Notes: generated by a model not told the origin, from the sequence alone. A stretch of 11,987 nt of DNA from Betaproteobacteria bacterium (GCA_005888925.1 VBCP01000091.1:1-11987), one strand, 5' to 3'; shown: positions 1 through 6,753, counted from the first letter of the stretch. A program made the numbers and translations.

Positions 1-1104
1 GGAATTCATGTCGTCCCAGTCGATCACCAGCGTCGGCTTGCCCTGGTCGCGGTTGAGATAGCCCTCCTGCACCTCGATCCAGCTCTTCCAGCGCTGGATC
101 ATCGGCGTCGCCTGGTAGTCCTTGTCCGCGCGCAGGCTCTTGGTGATCGGGAAGAGATGGATCGGCACCGTCTGGACGTACTCGAGGTAGTTTTCCTTCT
201 GGTAGAAAAACTTCAGGAACTCGATCGCCTCCTTCGGGTTCTTCGAGCCCTTGAAGAGCATCCACGGTTCCTCATCGACCTGCGCGGCCGGCTCCTTGCC
301 ACTGGGGCCATGCGGCTTCACCCAGACGTCGAAGTACTCGGCGTTCGCCATGTTGGGCGGCGCGTTCTTCTCGATCAGCGAGGCGCCGCGGCCGTAGCCC
401 TGGTACATCATCGCGGCCTTCTGGCCGTATAGGTTGGTGAACGTCTCGAGGTAGCCGTGGCCCTCCCAGCCTTTCGGCGCGTATTGCGTGAGGTCGCGGA
501 TGAATTCCAGCGTCTCCACGATCTGCTTCGATGTGAGCTGCGGCCGGTTCTGCTTGTCGAAGAACACGCCGCCGTTCGCCTTCACCAGCTCGCCGAGAAG
601 GATGTTGATGAAGAGGTTGTCGCCCGGGATGGTGATGCCGGCCATGCCGGAGGTGTTGAGCGCCTTCGCGTTGACGACGAGGTCCGCCCACGTCTTCGGC
701 GGCTTGAGACCCGCCTTCTGCGCTAGATCCTTGCGATAGATGAGCAGGGACGTCCCCGCCGCATGCACCAGCCCGTACTGCGTATTGCCGACGCGGCACA
801 CGCGCTTCACCTGGTCCCAGATGTTCTGCTCGCCGAGCGCCTTGACCACCTCGTCGAGCGGCAGCAGCAGGCCTTTCGACTGCAGCGCCGAGCAGGTGAT
901 CGGCTGGCCGTGCGAAAGCTCGGGCGGGGTCCCGGCGGCGAGCGACTGCATGATCTTGGGCTCGAGATCGCCCCAGGCGAGCGCCTCGACCTCGACCTTC
1001 ACGCCCGGGTGCTTCGCCTCGAAGCGCTTGGCGATGTTCTTCACCGCTTCCGCGGAAACGGCAAGCGCGAGCGCCAGCGCGGCGACGAATGCGATGGGTC
1101 TCAT
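1..1104 (-). CDS. ABC transporter sugar-type extracellular substrate-binding protein (3' end outside window)
   Basis: Periplasmic solute-binding protein that would deliver a carbohydrate or similar solute to an inner-membrane ABC importer. 368 codons are visible and the frame is still open at the left edge; family members are usually about 400-440 residues. Residues 1-20 form a signal peptide (Arg-2, then an Ala/Leu-rich core, possible cleavage after VSA or AEA). A family 1-type core follows: AKRFEAKHPGVKVEVE, then AAGTPPEL, and later the TYR-rich ligand-cleft region with YQGYGRG and the EPWMLFKGSKNPKEA segment near residues 280-300. The ATG has a very strong Shine-Dalgarno (AGGAGGAGGAGAG directly upstream). 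Oddity: the first mature beta strand, normally between the signal peptide and the helix ending in FEAKHPG, is missing. The SDR gene lies 46 bp upstream on the same strand, suggesting one operon with permease genes expected to the left. The ligand cannot be read from sequence. Confidence 0.88.
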   Translation of the reverse strand, partial: MRPIAFVAALALALAVSAEAVKNIAKRFEAKHPGVKVEVEALAWGDLEPKIMQSLAAGTPPELSHGQPITCSALQSKGLLLPLDEVVKALGEQNIWDQVKRVCRVGNTQYGLVHAAGTSLLIYRKDLAQKAGLKPPKTWADLVVNAKALNTSGMAGITIPGDNLFINILLGELVKANGGVFFDKQNRPQLTSKQIVETLEFIRDLTQYAPKGWEGHGYLETFTNLYGQKAAMMYQGYGRGASLIEKNAPPNMANAEYFDVWVKPHGPSGKEPAAQVDEEPWMLFKGSKNPKEAIEFLKFFYQKENYLEYVQTVPIHLFPITKSLRADKDYQATPMIQRWKSWIEVQEGYLNRDQGKPTLVIDWDDMNS

Positions 1105-1118
1105 CTCTCCTCCTCCTC
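1105..1118 (-). promoter_or_regulatory. Strong Shine-Dalgarno for the substrate-binding protein
   Basis: On the minus strand the bases just before the ATG read GAGGAGGAGGAGAG, a tandem purine tract with several overlapping AGGAGG cores. This fixes the ATG at 1104 as the start and predicts strong translation, as is usual for abundant periplasmic binding proteins. Confidence 0.75.
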
Positions 1119-1150
1119 TGAAGGAGCGCTGATCTTACTCCCGAAAAAAT

Positions 1151-1918
1151 TCAGACGAGGTAACGGACGTCAGCGTCGACCGGAATCGCCTGGCCGGTGA
1201 TCCGCCTGCCCGCGTCGCTGCACAGGAAAAACGCCATGTTGGCGATGTCCTGCGGGCTGACGGTGGAATGCAGGCTCGTCGTCTCGAGAAATTTCCGGCG
1301 GAATTCCTCGTGGCTGACGCCGTGGGCCGTGGCCTTGGCGGCGATGACGCGTTCGATGCGCTCCCCCTCGACGATGCCCGGAAGGATGCAGTTCACGCGC
1401 ACCTTGTCGGGTCCGGCCTCCACCGCGAGACTCTTGGTGAAGCCGACCACGCCCCACTTCGCCACCGAATAGGGGCTGCGCTGCGGAAAGCCGTGGCGTC
1501 CGGCTGCGGAGGAGAGGTTGACGATGCTGCCGCCGCCCGCGGCCTTGATGAGCGGCATCGCCTTGCGCGTGCAATAGAACATGCCGTTCAGGTTGACCGC
1601 GATGCAGCGGTCCCAGTCTTCCGGGCGGATGTCTTCGACTTTAGCCGTGGGTCCGGCGATGCCGGCGTTGTTCACCAGCACGTCGAGTCCGCCGAGATGG
1701 CGCTGCACGTCTTCGAACAGCCGATCGACGTCCCGCAGATCGGCGACATCGGCGCGCGACTGCGTGATTTTTGCTGGCAGCTGCGCGAGCGCCTTCTCGT
1801 CGACGTCGCACACGTGAACGCGCGCGCCGTTGTCAACAAATGTTTGCGCGATCACGCGCCCGATGCCGGCGGCGCCGGCAGTCACCAGCACACGCAGTCC
1901 CGTGGCAGAGAGTTTCAT
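1151..1918 (-). CDS. SDR-family NAD(P)-dependent oxidoreductase
   Basis: Classical short-chain dehydrogenase/reductase of 255 residues, the normal length for the family; a soluble cytoplasmic enzyme oxidising or reducing a hydroxyl/carbonyl. Visible motifs: dinucleotide-binding TAGAAGIG at 13-20 (Ala in place of the usual second Gly), acidic DVD at 38-40 after beta2, which tends to favour NAD, NNAG at 83-86, Asn-109, catalytic Ser-137, and Tyr-150/Lys-154 in YSVAK. The C-terminus has VDADVRYLV where many relatives have VDGG. It precedes the sugar-type binding protein by 46 bp on the same strand, so it probably acts in catabolism of the imported solute; this is inference and the substrate is unknown. 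No Shine-Dalgarno is visible before the ATG, but TATTAT lies 8 nt upstream, compatible with a leaderless message. It is divergent from the GGDEF gene, with 41 bp between starts. Confidence 0.93.
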   Translation of the reverse strand: MKLSATGLRVLVTAGAAGIGRVIAQTFVDNGARVHVCDVDEKALAQLPAKITQSRADVADLRDVDRLFEDVQRHLGGLDVLVNNAGIAGPTAKVEDIRPEDWDRCIAVNLNGMFYCTRKAMPLIKAAGGGSIVNLSSAAGRHGFPQRSPYSVAKWGVVGFTKSLAVEAGPDKVRVNCILPGIVEGERIERVIAAKATAHGVSHEEFRRKFLETTSLHSTVSPQDIANMAFFLCSDAGRRITGQAIPVDADVRYLV

Positions 1919-1959
1919 GCCCGTGGATAATACCGTTACGGCTTTTAGGGGAGCCTAGT
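1919..1959. promoter_or_regulatory. Divergent intergenic region, SDR / diguanylate cyclase
   Basis: A 41-bp gap between divergent starts. On the minus strand TATTAT (1932-1927) is a good -10 hexamer only 8 nt from the SDR ATG, with no recognisable -35. On the plus strand AGGGGAG (1947-1953) is the ribosome-binding site of the GGDEF gene. Both promoters must overlap each other or the neighbouring coding sequences. Confidence 0.4.
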
Positions 1960-3033
1960 TTGTTGAGACCATCAAAAACCGAGGCTCCGGTCTCGATCGA
2001 GCAGGAGGAGCTGCGCGGCATCTCGCGCACGGTCGCCGAGATCCACTGGCTGCTCCTGATCCTCGTGCTGCTGTATCTCATCTTCGGCGGCGCGCGCGAG
2101 GACGCCCATTCGAGCGCCGCGATCTCGGCGGGATTGTTCTTCTACGCGGCGCTGGTGATGAGCTTCCGCTACGCCAACTTCTACCGCGGCGAAACGCGCT
2201 GGAAGATCGCCATCGAGGCGAGCGGCATGGTGGCGTTCATCACCTGGGTGCTGTGGCACACCGACGGCCTCGCCAGCCCGCTGCTCAACGCCTATCTCCT
2301 GCCGGTGATCACCTCGGCGCTGACGCTCGGCAAGGTGGCGACGCTGCTGACGGTGGCGCTGATCGCGGCGTGTTATCTGCTGCTCGGCGGCAGCCTGGCG
2401 CCCGACCTGATCTCGCTGCCGTACGTCGGCGCGCTGATCGCCCAGCTCGCGCCGGTGCTGCTGGTCGCCTACATCACCACGATGTTCTCGGCCGACATCC
2501 GCTACGGTCTCGCGCGCGCCAAGGTGCTCGCCGAAACCGACGATCTCACGGGCCTGCTCAACGTGCGCGGCTTCGCGCTCGCCGCCAACCGGCTGTTCGC
2601 CCAGGCGGCGCGCCACGGCCGCGCGACCAGCGTGCTGATGATCGATTCGGACAACCTGAAGAGCGTCAACGACGGTTATGGACATGCCGCCGGCGACCAG
2701 CTGCTGCGCCATCTCGCGCAGGCGATCCAGGCCGAGCTGCGCTTCACCGACGTCGCCGCGCGCTACGGCGGCGACGAGTTCATCGTGCTCCTGCCCGACA
2801 CGCCGGCGAAAGGCGCGCTGGAAGTCGCCGAGCGCATCCGCAACCGCATCGCCGGCGCGCCGGTCAGGATCGATTCGCGCGAACTCGTCACCAGCGTGAG
2901 CATCGGCATCGCCTGCTACCCGGAGGACGGCGCGACGCTCGATGCGCTCGCCGCGCATGCCGACGGCGCGCTCTATTCCGCGAAGCAGGACGGGCGCAAC
3001 CGCACGGTCAAGTTCCGCGCCGCCGCCGCTTAA
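1960..3033 (+). CDS. Membrane-bound diguanylate cyclase (GGDEF domain)
   Basis: Makes cyclic di-GMP from two GTP; inner-membrane enzyme. With the chosen start it has 357 residues. An N-terminal half (about 28-178) has roughly six hydrophobic helices, including WLLLILVLLYLIF, AALVMSF, MVAFITWVLW, AYLLPVITSAL, LLTVALIAACYLLL and the APVLLVAYITTMF region; it is not a sensor domain I can name. A short linker leads to the GGDEF domain (about 190-352): DDLTGLLN at 194-201, metal-binding segment IDSDNLKSVND with Asp-229, and the signature YGGDEF with GGDEF at 270-274. The product-inhibition I-site RxxD (R261-F-T-D264) sits exactly five residues before GGDEF, so feedback inhibition by c-di-GMP is expected. 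Start: TTG at 1960 (or the adjacent TTG at 1963) follows AGGGGAG by 6-9 nt. The frame is open further upstream to an ATG at 1771, but that stretch lies antisense to the SDR gene and reads as Arg/Ala-rich noise. Confidence 0.9.
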   Translation: MLRPSKTEAPVSIEQEELRGISRTVAEIHWLLLILVLLYLIFGGAREDAHSSAAISAGLFFYAALVMSFRYANFYRGETRWKIAIEASGMVAFITWVLWHTDGLASPLLNAYLLPVITSALTLGKVATLLTVALIAACYLLLGGSLAPDLISLPYVGALIAQLAPVLLVAYITTMFSADIRYGLARAKVLAETDDLTGLLNVRGFALAANRLFAQAARHGRATSVLMIDSDNLKSVNDGYGHAAGDQLLRHLAQAIQAELRFTDVAARYGGDEFIVLLPDTPAKGALEVAERIRNRIAGAPVRIDSRELVTSVSIGIACYPEDGATLDALAAHADGALYSAKQDGRNRTVKFRAAAA

Positions 3034-3035
3034 AT

Positions 3036-3058
3036 AGGGGTCAGACCCCTGTCAGGGG
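3036..3058. repeat. Two overlapping GC-rich palindromes between convergent genes
   Basis: AGGGGTCAGACCCCT (3036-3050) is a perfect 7+1+7 inverted repeat, and CCCCTGTCAGGGG (3046-3058) is a perfect 6+1+6 inverted repeat. They share CCCCT, so only one hairpin can form at a time. The element begins 2 nt after the GGDEF stop codon and contains the stop and last codons of the MarR-GNAT gene. It may act as a bidirectional transcription end, but no T-run follows on either strand. The first palindrome resembles a short repeat I associate with many beta- and gammaproteobacterial genomes; that recollection is unverified. Confidence 0.6.
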
Positions 3059-3958
3059 CAGCGCCCAGTATTCGCCGACGAGCGGGATGCCGAATTCCCG
3101 GTGCGGCTGGCTCTTCACCTTGGTAAACCCTGCGGCGGCGTAGATCGCCCGCGCGGCGAGCAGGTTCGACTGCGTCCATAGCACGAGCTTCTTGTAGCCC
3201 GCGCGGCGCGCGAAGGCGACGCACTCCGCGACCAGGCGCTTGCCGAGCCCCTGGCCGCGCGCCTGCGGCTCGACGATGAGGAGCCGCAGCTTGGCGGTGC
3301 GCGCGCTTTGCTTGACGACGAACACCGAGCCCACCGGCGCGCCGTCCATCGCGGCGATCCAGCAGCGCTCGCGCTTCGGATCGAAGTTCTGGATGAATTT
3401 CGCGGCGATCTCGGCGACCAGCGCCTCGAAGCGCACGCCCCAGCCGTATTCCTGCTGGTAGATCGCGCCATGCGCCTGGATCACCCAGCCCATGTCGCCG
3501 GGCCGGTGGGCGCGCAGCTTGATCTGGCCGTTCGGCGCGCGCGGCTCGAGCACCGCATGCACCGTTTGCAGCGCCTTCATTAGTTTCTCTCGGTGAGGAA
3601 CGGGTAGAGGCGCGAGCATCTCGCCCATGGCACGGCGCGAGCCCTCGTCGAGCGCGCCGAAAGCCTTGCGTCCCTTGGGCGTGAGCGACAGGCGGGTCTG
3701 ACGCGCGTCGTGCTTCGAGGCCTCGCCCTGCACGAGCTGCTGCCGCCTGAGGTCCTGCAGCAGGCGGCTGAGATATCCGAGGTCGAGGTCGAGGTCGGCG
3801 CCGAGCTCGCTCGCGGTGCACTCGCCGCGCTGCCCCAGCTCGTAGAGCAGGCGCGCCTGCGGCAGCGGGAACGGGCTTCCCAGGAAGCCCGGCTGCAGGG
3901 CGCCGATGCGCCGCGTGTAGAAGCGGTTGAAGCGCCGCAGCGCGTCGATGCGCGACAT
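3041..3958 (-). CDS. MarR-family regulator fused to GNAT N-acetyltransferase
   Basis: Bifunctional 305-residue protein with two domains. Residues about 5-140 are a MarR winged helix: PLPQARLLYEL, TASELGADLDLDLGYLSRLL as the DNA-recognition helix-turn-helix, and a wing KHDARQTRLSLTPKG near 82-96. Residues about 145-303 are a GNAT acetyltransferase with the acetyl-CoA motif A VEPQARGQGLGKRLV (R234-G-Q-G-L-G239) and motif B around NLLAARAIYAAAGF. This MarR-GNAT architecture is a known family; the DNA site and acetyl acceptor are unknown here. It is divergent from the second SDR gene, and a TACTTG-N7-CAAGTA repeat lies between them, suggesting autoregulation and control of the SDR. No good Shine-Dalgarno precedes the ATG; a perfect TTGACA lies about 30 nt upstream. 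The 3' end (LTGV plus stop) lies inside the palindromes shared with the GGDEF gene, 7 bp from its stop. Confidence 0.93.
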   Translation of the reverse strand: MSRIDALRRFNRFYTRRIGALQPGFLGSPFPLPQARLLYELGQRGECTASELGADLDLDLGYLSRLLQDLRRQQLVQGEASKHDARQTRLSLTPKGRKAFGALDEGSRRAMGEMLAPLPVPHREKLMKALQTVHAVLEPRAPNGQIKLRAHRPGDMGWVIQAHGAIYQQEYGWGVRFEALVAEIAAKFIQNFDPKRERCWIAAMDGAPVGSVFVVKQSARTAKLRLLIVEPQARGQGLGKRLVAECVAFARRAGYKKLVLWTQSNLLAARAIYAAAGFTKVKSQPHREFGIPLVGEYWALPLTGV

Positions 3959-3977
3959 GCGGCATGCTCGGCGCAGA

Positions 3978-3996
3978 TACTTGCTTTTGTCAAGTA
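3978..3996. promoter_or_regulatory. Candidate MarR operator (TACTTG-N7-CAAGTA)
   Basis: A perfect 6-7-6 inverted repeat of 19 bp in the 53-bp gap between the divergent MarR-GNAT and SDR genes. Its size and AT-rich half-sites suit a MarR dimer. The right half overlaps TTGACA on the minus strand (3993-3988), a perfect -35 hexamer for the MarR-GNAT gene, so binding would block that promoter and probably the divergent one. This is inferred from position and symmetry. Confidence 0.6.
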
Positions 3997-4011
3997 ATAC
4001 ATAATCGGCGC
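3996..4011 (+). promoter_or_regulatory. Candidate -10 element for leaderless SDR transcript
   Basis: CATAAT (4000-4005) matches TATAAT at 5 of 6 positions and ends 6 nt before the ATG at 4012, placing the expected transcription start on or next to the ATG. No Shine-Dalgarno is visible. No clear -35 is present, and a -35 at the usual distance would fall inside the inverted repeat, so activity would depend on the MarR protein. Confidence 0.35.
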
Positions 4012-4767
4012 ATGGACCTCTTCGACCTCAAGGGAAAAGCGGCGCTCGTCACCGGCGGCAACGGCGGCATCGGTCTCGGCATGGCGCAGGGCCTGGCGCG
4101 CGCCGGCGCCAAGGTTGCGATCGCCGGGCGTGACGCGCAGAAAAACGCAGCGGCGCTGAAACAGCTGGGTGCCGGTGCGATCGCCATCGTCGCGGATGTG
4201 ACCAATGAGCGAGCGTGCCGCGGCATGGTCGACGAAGCGGCGCGCAAGCTCGGGCGCCTCGACATCCTGGTCAACAACGCCGGCATCAATATCCGCAAGC
4301 GGCCGGAGGAATACCAGCTCGACGAATGGCACCGCGTGCTCGAGTCCAACTTGACCAGCGCGTTCGTCGCCTCGCAGGCGGCCTATCCGCACCTGCAGCG
4401 CGCCGGCAGCGGCAAGATCGTCAACATCGGCTCGATGATGTCGCTCTTCGGCGCCTCGTTCGTCGCGCCCTACGGCGCGAGCAAGGGCGGCATCGTGCAG
4501 CTGACGCGCGCGCTCGCCTGCGCCTGGGCGAAGGACCGCATCCAGGTGAACGCGGTGCTGCCGGGCTGGATCGACACCGCGCTCACGCGCCGCGCGCGCG
4601 AGGAAGTCGCCGGGCTGCACGAGCGGGTGCTCGCGCGCACGCCCGCGGCACGCTGGGGTGCGCCGGAGGATCTGGCGGGCATCGCGGTGTTCCTCTGCTC
4701 CGCCGCGTCGGACTTCGTGACCGGGACCGCTATTCCCGTCGACGGGGGCTACGCGGTGCAGGGATAA
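4012..4767 (+). CDS. SDR-family oxidoreductase (KduD/glucose dehydrogenase-like)
   Basis: Classical short-chain dehydrogenase of 251 residues. Motifs: TGGNGGIG at 14-21, Asp-62 in ADVT, NNAG at 88-91, Asn-113, Ser-141, Tyr-154 and Lys-158 in YGASK, PGWIDT after strand 6, and C-terminal TGTAIPVDGGY. Overall style is close to 2-deoxy-D-gluconate 3-dehydrogenase and glucose 1-dehydrogenase-type members; the substrate is not determinable. The ATG at 4012 is preferred over one 48 nt upstream, because the upstream 16 residues are not SDR-like and would run through the operator. It is divergent from and probably controlled by the MarR-GNAT protein. Its last 38 nt overlap the end of the convergent ModA-like gene. 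Confidence 0.93.
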   Translation: MDLFDLKGKAALVTGGNGGIGLGMAQGLARAGAKVAIAGRDAQKNAAALKQLGAGAIAIVADVTNERACRGMVDEAARKLGRLDILVNNAGINIRKRPEEYQLDEWHRVLESNLTSAFVASQAAYPHLQRAGSGKIVNIGSMMSLFGASFVAPYGASKGGIVQLTRALACAWAKDRIQVNAVLPGWIDTALTRRAREEVAGLHERVLARTPAARWGAPEDLAGIAVFLCSAASDFVTGTAIPVDGGYAVQG

Positions 4768-5380
4768 AGAGGTTCTCGCGCATCGCGGCCTGCACCGCGG
4801 GGGTGCCGAGGAAATCCAGGAACGCCTGCGCCCCGGCGCGCTTCGCCGTGCCCGACATCACCGCCGCCGCGAACACGCTCGACTTCTGCAGCTCGTCCGG
4901 GAGCGGTCCGACGATGTCGATGCCCGGCACCGGCGCGAGCTCGCAGAGAAGCTGCGCGCCGAGCTCGGCCTCGCCGCTCGCAATCGCCGCGCCCACCGGT
5001 CCCTTCTCGACGATCACGCGCTTCTTCAGCCGCTCGGCGATGCCCAGGCGCTCGAGCAGCTGCGCGAAGTAGATGCCGCTTGCGCCCATGCGCGAGTGCG
5101 CCACGGAGGTGGCATCGAGCAATGCGCGCTTCAATGCGTCCACCGTGCCGATGTCGGGCTTCGCTGCGCCGGCGCGCACGGCGATACCGACGCCCGAGCT
5201 GCCGAGCTCGACGCGCGTCGCGGCCATCACCTTGCCCTGGTGCGCGAGCTGCTCGATGCCTTCGGCAGTCAGGATCACGACATCCGCAGTTTCGCCTTGC
5301 GCGATGGACTTGAGCAGTGCCTGCGTCGCATGAAACTGGACCCGCAGGCCGGGAGCGGCACCATCGAGTACGCCCTTCAT
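4730..5380 (-). CDS. ModA-like substrate-binding domain protein, N-terminus unresolved
   Basis: Periplasmic-binding-protein fold of the SBP_bac_11/molybdate-binding type. From the first ATG it has 216 residues: VQFHATQALLKSIAQGETADVVILT (about 14-38), the VELGSSGVGIAVRAG strand (58-71), the VAHSRMGASGIYFAQLLERLG segment (93-113) and an ELGAQLLCEL hinge. No signal peptide is visible, so it may be cytoplasmic or lack its export signal. Oddity: the frame continues upstream of the ATG with SELSILSTLA, which fits the family's first strand and binding loop, but no ATG, GTG or TTG exists between it and the in-frame stop at 5456-5458. The first helix (KGVLDGAAPG) also looks several residues short. 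No permease gene adjoins it, so an importer role is unsupported. It lies just behind the outer-membrane barrel gene on the same strand and its end overlaps the SDR end by 38 nt. Confidence 0.8.
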   Translation of the reverse strand: MKGVLDGAAPGLRVQFHATQALLKSIAQGETADVVILTAEGIEQLAHQGKVMAATRVELGSSGVGIAVRAGAAKPDIGTVDALKRALLDATSVAHSRMGASGIYFAQLLERLGIAERLKKRVIVEKGPVGAAIASGEAELGAQLLCELAPVPGIDIVGPLPDELQKSSVFAAAVMSGTAKRAGAQAFLDFLGTPAVQAAMRENLFIPAPRSPRRRE

Positions 5381-5408
5381 GGCGAGCGTGCTCAGAATCG
5401 AAAGTTCG

Positions 5409-6731
5409 CTAAAAGATGGATTCGAGCGAGAGGTAGATGTAATTGGAGCCTCCGTTCACGTTGCCGAGGAACTGCGACTTGCCGAATGCCCCGGAGCGGT
5501 GTGAGACGCCGACGCCGACGTAGGTCTCTTTCGCGACACGCACGTCGAAGCTCGGGTCGAGGTAGCCGAGGAGCTTCCAGTTGCCGCGGCCGCGGCGGCC
5601 CTGGTCGTGGAGCTCCATCTGCGAGATCTGCTCCGAGTAGGAAAGGCCGGCGCCGATGCCGACGCGCGTGCGCGCCCAGCGGTCCCAGCCAAAGCCGTGC
5701 CAGTACGCCTTGTAGAAGGCCATCACCGACCAGAAGTCGTCCTGGTAGCTCTTCTCGAAATGGCGCTGAACGCCGACGAAGCCGGCGAGGTCGACCGGCA
5801 AGCCGCCCGCGCCTTCGATCAGCTTGCGCCCGACGTGCACCGCCGCCACGTCGGTGTTGTCTACGGTATGCCGCGTGGTGCAGTTGAAGCGCACAACCTG
5901 CAGCACGTCGCAGTCGCTCGAGTTGCCGTAGAGCGCCTTGACGATCAGCGGTTTCGACTGTGGCGCCCAGCGAGTCTGCTTCGGCGAGAAGTCGTACATG
6001 AAACCGACGAATGCTTCGCCCTGCAGGCCGTTCTGCGCGAGCGGGCTGCCGGTGATCTCGCTCGAGCGGCGCGTCGCGATGAGGCTGCCGAGCAAATTCC
6101 AGCTCTCGGTGACCGCGTAGCTCGCGTAAAGCCCGGCTTGCGTGTCGATGCCGGAGCCGGCGCGATAGTCGCTCGTGCCGTAGTAGAAGTCGTTCAGCTT
6201 CGCGTTGCGCCAGGCGACGAGCAGATGCGGCCGCAGGCTGAGGCGGCCGCGCTGCCATTCGTTCCAGTAGCCCGCGCGCAGCTCGGTGCCTTCGGAGCTG
6301 TGGCTCGCGTCGCGCAAGAGCTCGACATAAGGCGTGCCCCAGCTCATGCGGCGGCGCAGGCTCGCGCCGGCGTCGAAGCCCGGCTCGCGCGGGGCGAGGC
6401 CGCTCGTGCTCTCGGGCCGGCGGTCGTGGGTGAAGCCCTCGAAGCGGTAGCGCAGGAATACGTCGGCGCGCCAGTCGTCCTGCTTGAATTTCAGCCCGAG
6501 GCTGGTGCCGTGCAGATAGGCGCGCTCGCCCTCGTACAGGTAGAGCGGCAGATGGTCGGCACCGCGCTCGGCGCCGCGGTAGGTGGCGCGCTCATAACGC
6601 AGCACATAGCCGACGGCGCTGCCGCCGATGGGCAATACGTCACTAAATGGGTCGCTCGAAGCGAAGACTGACGAAGTCGCAAGCGCGCTGATCAGTGCAA
6701 GCGGATATGCGGCCCGGTAGACTTGATGCAC
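5409..6731 (-). CDS. MipA/OmpV-like outer-membrane beta-barrel protein, double length
   Basis: Outer-membrane barrel of 440 residues with signal peptide (about 1-24, cleavage after VFA). Residues about 40-250 have MipA/OmpV character: LPLYLYEGERAYLHGTSLGL, GFDAGASLRR, ELLRDASHSSEGTELRAGYW, and RPHLLVAWRNAKLNDFYYG. MipA proteins are about 250 residues; here a further 190 residues follow, rich in alternating aromatic strands (SVMAFYKAYWHGFGWDRW), and ending GGSNYIYLSLESIF. The terminal Phe is the usual barrel-assembly signal. The HRS at 411-413 recalls the His-x-Ser of PagL lipid A deacylases, but the following Asn and a Glu at the expected distance are absent, so no enzyme call is made. Two cysteines (274, 284) could form a disulfide. 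Start is GTG at 6731, with AGAGG and GAGGG upstream; it is divergent from the cyclase gene by 22 bp. The TAG stop falls inside the upstream coding sequence of the ModA-like gene. Confidence 0.82.
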   Translation of the reverse strand: MHQVYRAAYPLALISALATSSVFASSDPFSDVLPIGGSAVGYVLRYERATYRGAERGADHLPLYLYEGERAYLHGTSLGLKFKQDDWRADVFLRYRFEGFTHDRRPESTSGLAPREPGFDAGASLRRRMSWGTPYVELLRDASHSSEGTELRAGYWNEWQRGRLSLRPHLLVAWRNAKLNDFYYGTSDYRAGSGIDTQAGLYASYAVTESWNLLGSLIATRRSSEITGSPLAQNGLQGEAFVGFMYDFSPKQTRWAPQSKPLIVKALYGNSSDCDVLQVVRFNCTTRHTVDNTDVAAVHVGRKLIEGAGGLPVDLAGFVGVQRHFEKSYQDDFWSVMAFYKAYWHGFGWDRWARTRVGIGAGLSYSEQISQMELHDQGRRGRGNWKLLGYLDPSFDVRVAKETYVGVGVSHRSGAFGKSQFLGNVNGGSNYIYLSLESIF

Positions 6732-6753
6732 CCCTCGTTACCTCTTCTTCTTT
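6732..6753. promoter_or_regulatory. 22-bp divergent gap, barrel / cyclase
   Basis: On the minus strand it is purine-rich (AAAGAAGAAGAGGTAACGAG) and supplies the ribosome-binding site for the barrel gene. On the plus strand the same bases are a pyrimidine tract, so the cyclase has no Shine-Dalgarno. The promoters of both genes must lie within the neighbouring coding sequences. Confidence 0.45.

Noticed and set aside
457..1200. Several plus-strand frames opposite the left-edge binding protein
   Set aside because: They are antisense shadows; the minus-strand frame has a signal peptide, a strong ribosome-binding site and a recognisable binding-protein fold.
1771..1959. Longer N-terminus for the GGDEF protein from ATG 1771
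   Set aside because: The stretch is antisense to the SDR gene, reads as Arg/Ala-rich noise, and a good ribosome-binding site precedes TTG 1960.
3964..4011. Earlier ATG for the second SDR
   Set aside because: The 16 added residues are not SDR-like and would run through the operator; the standard SDR start is at 4012.
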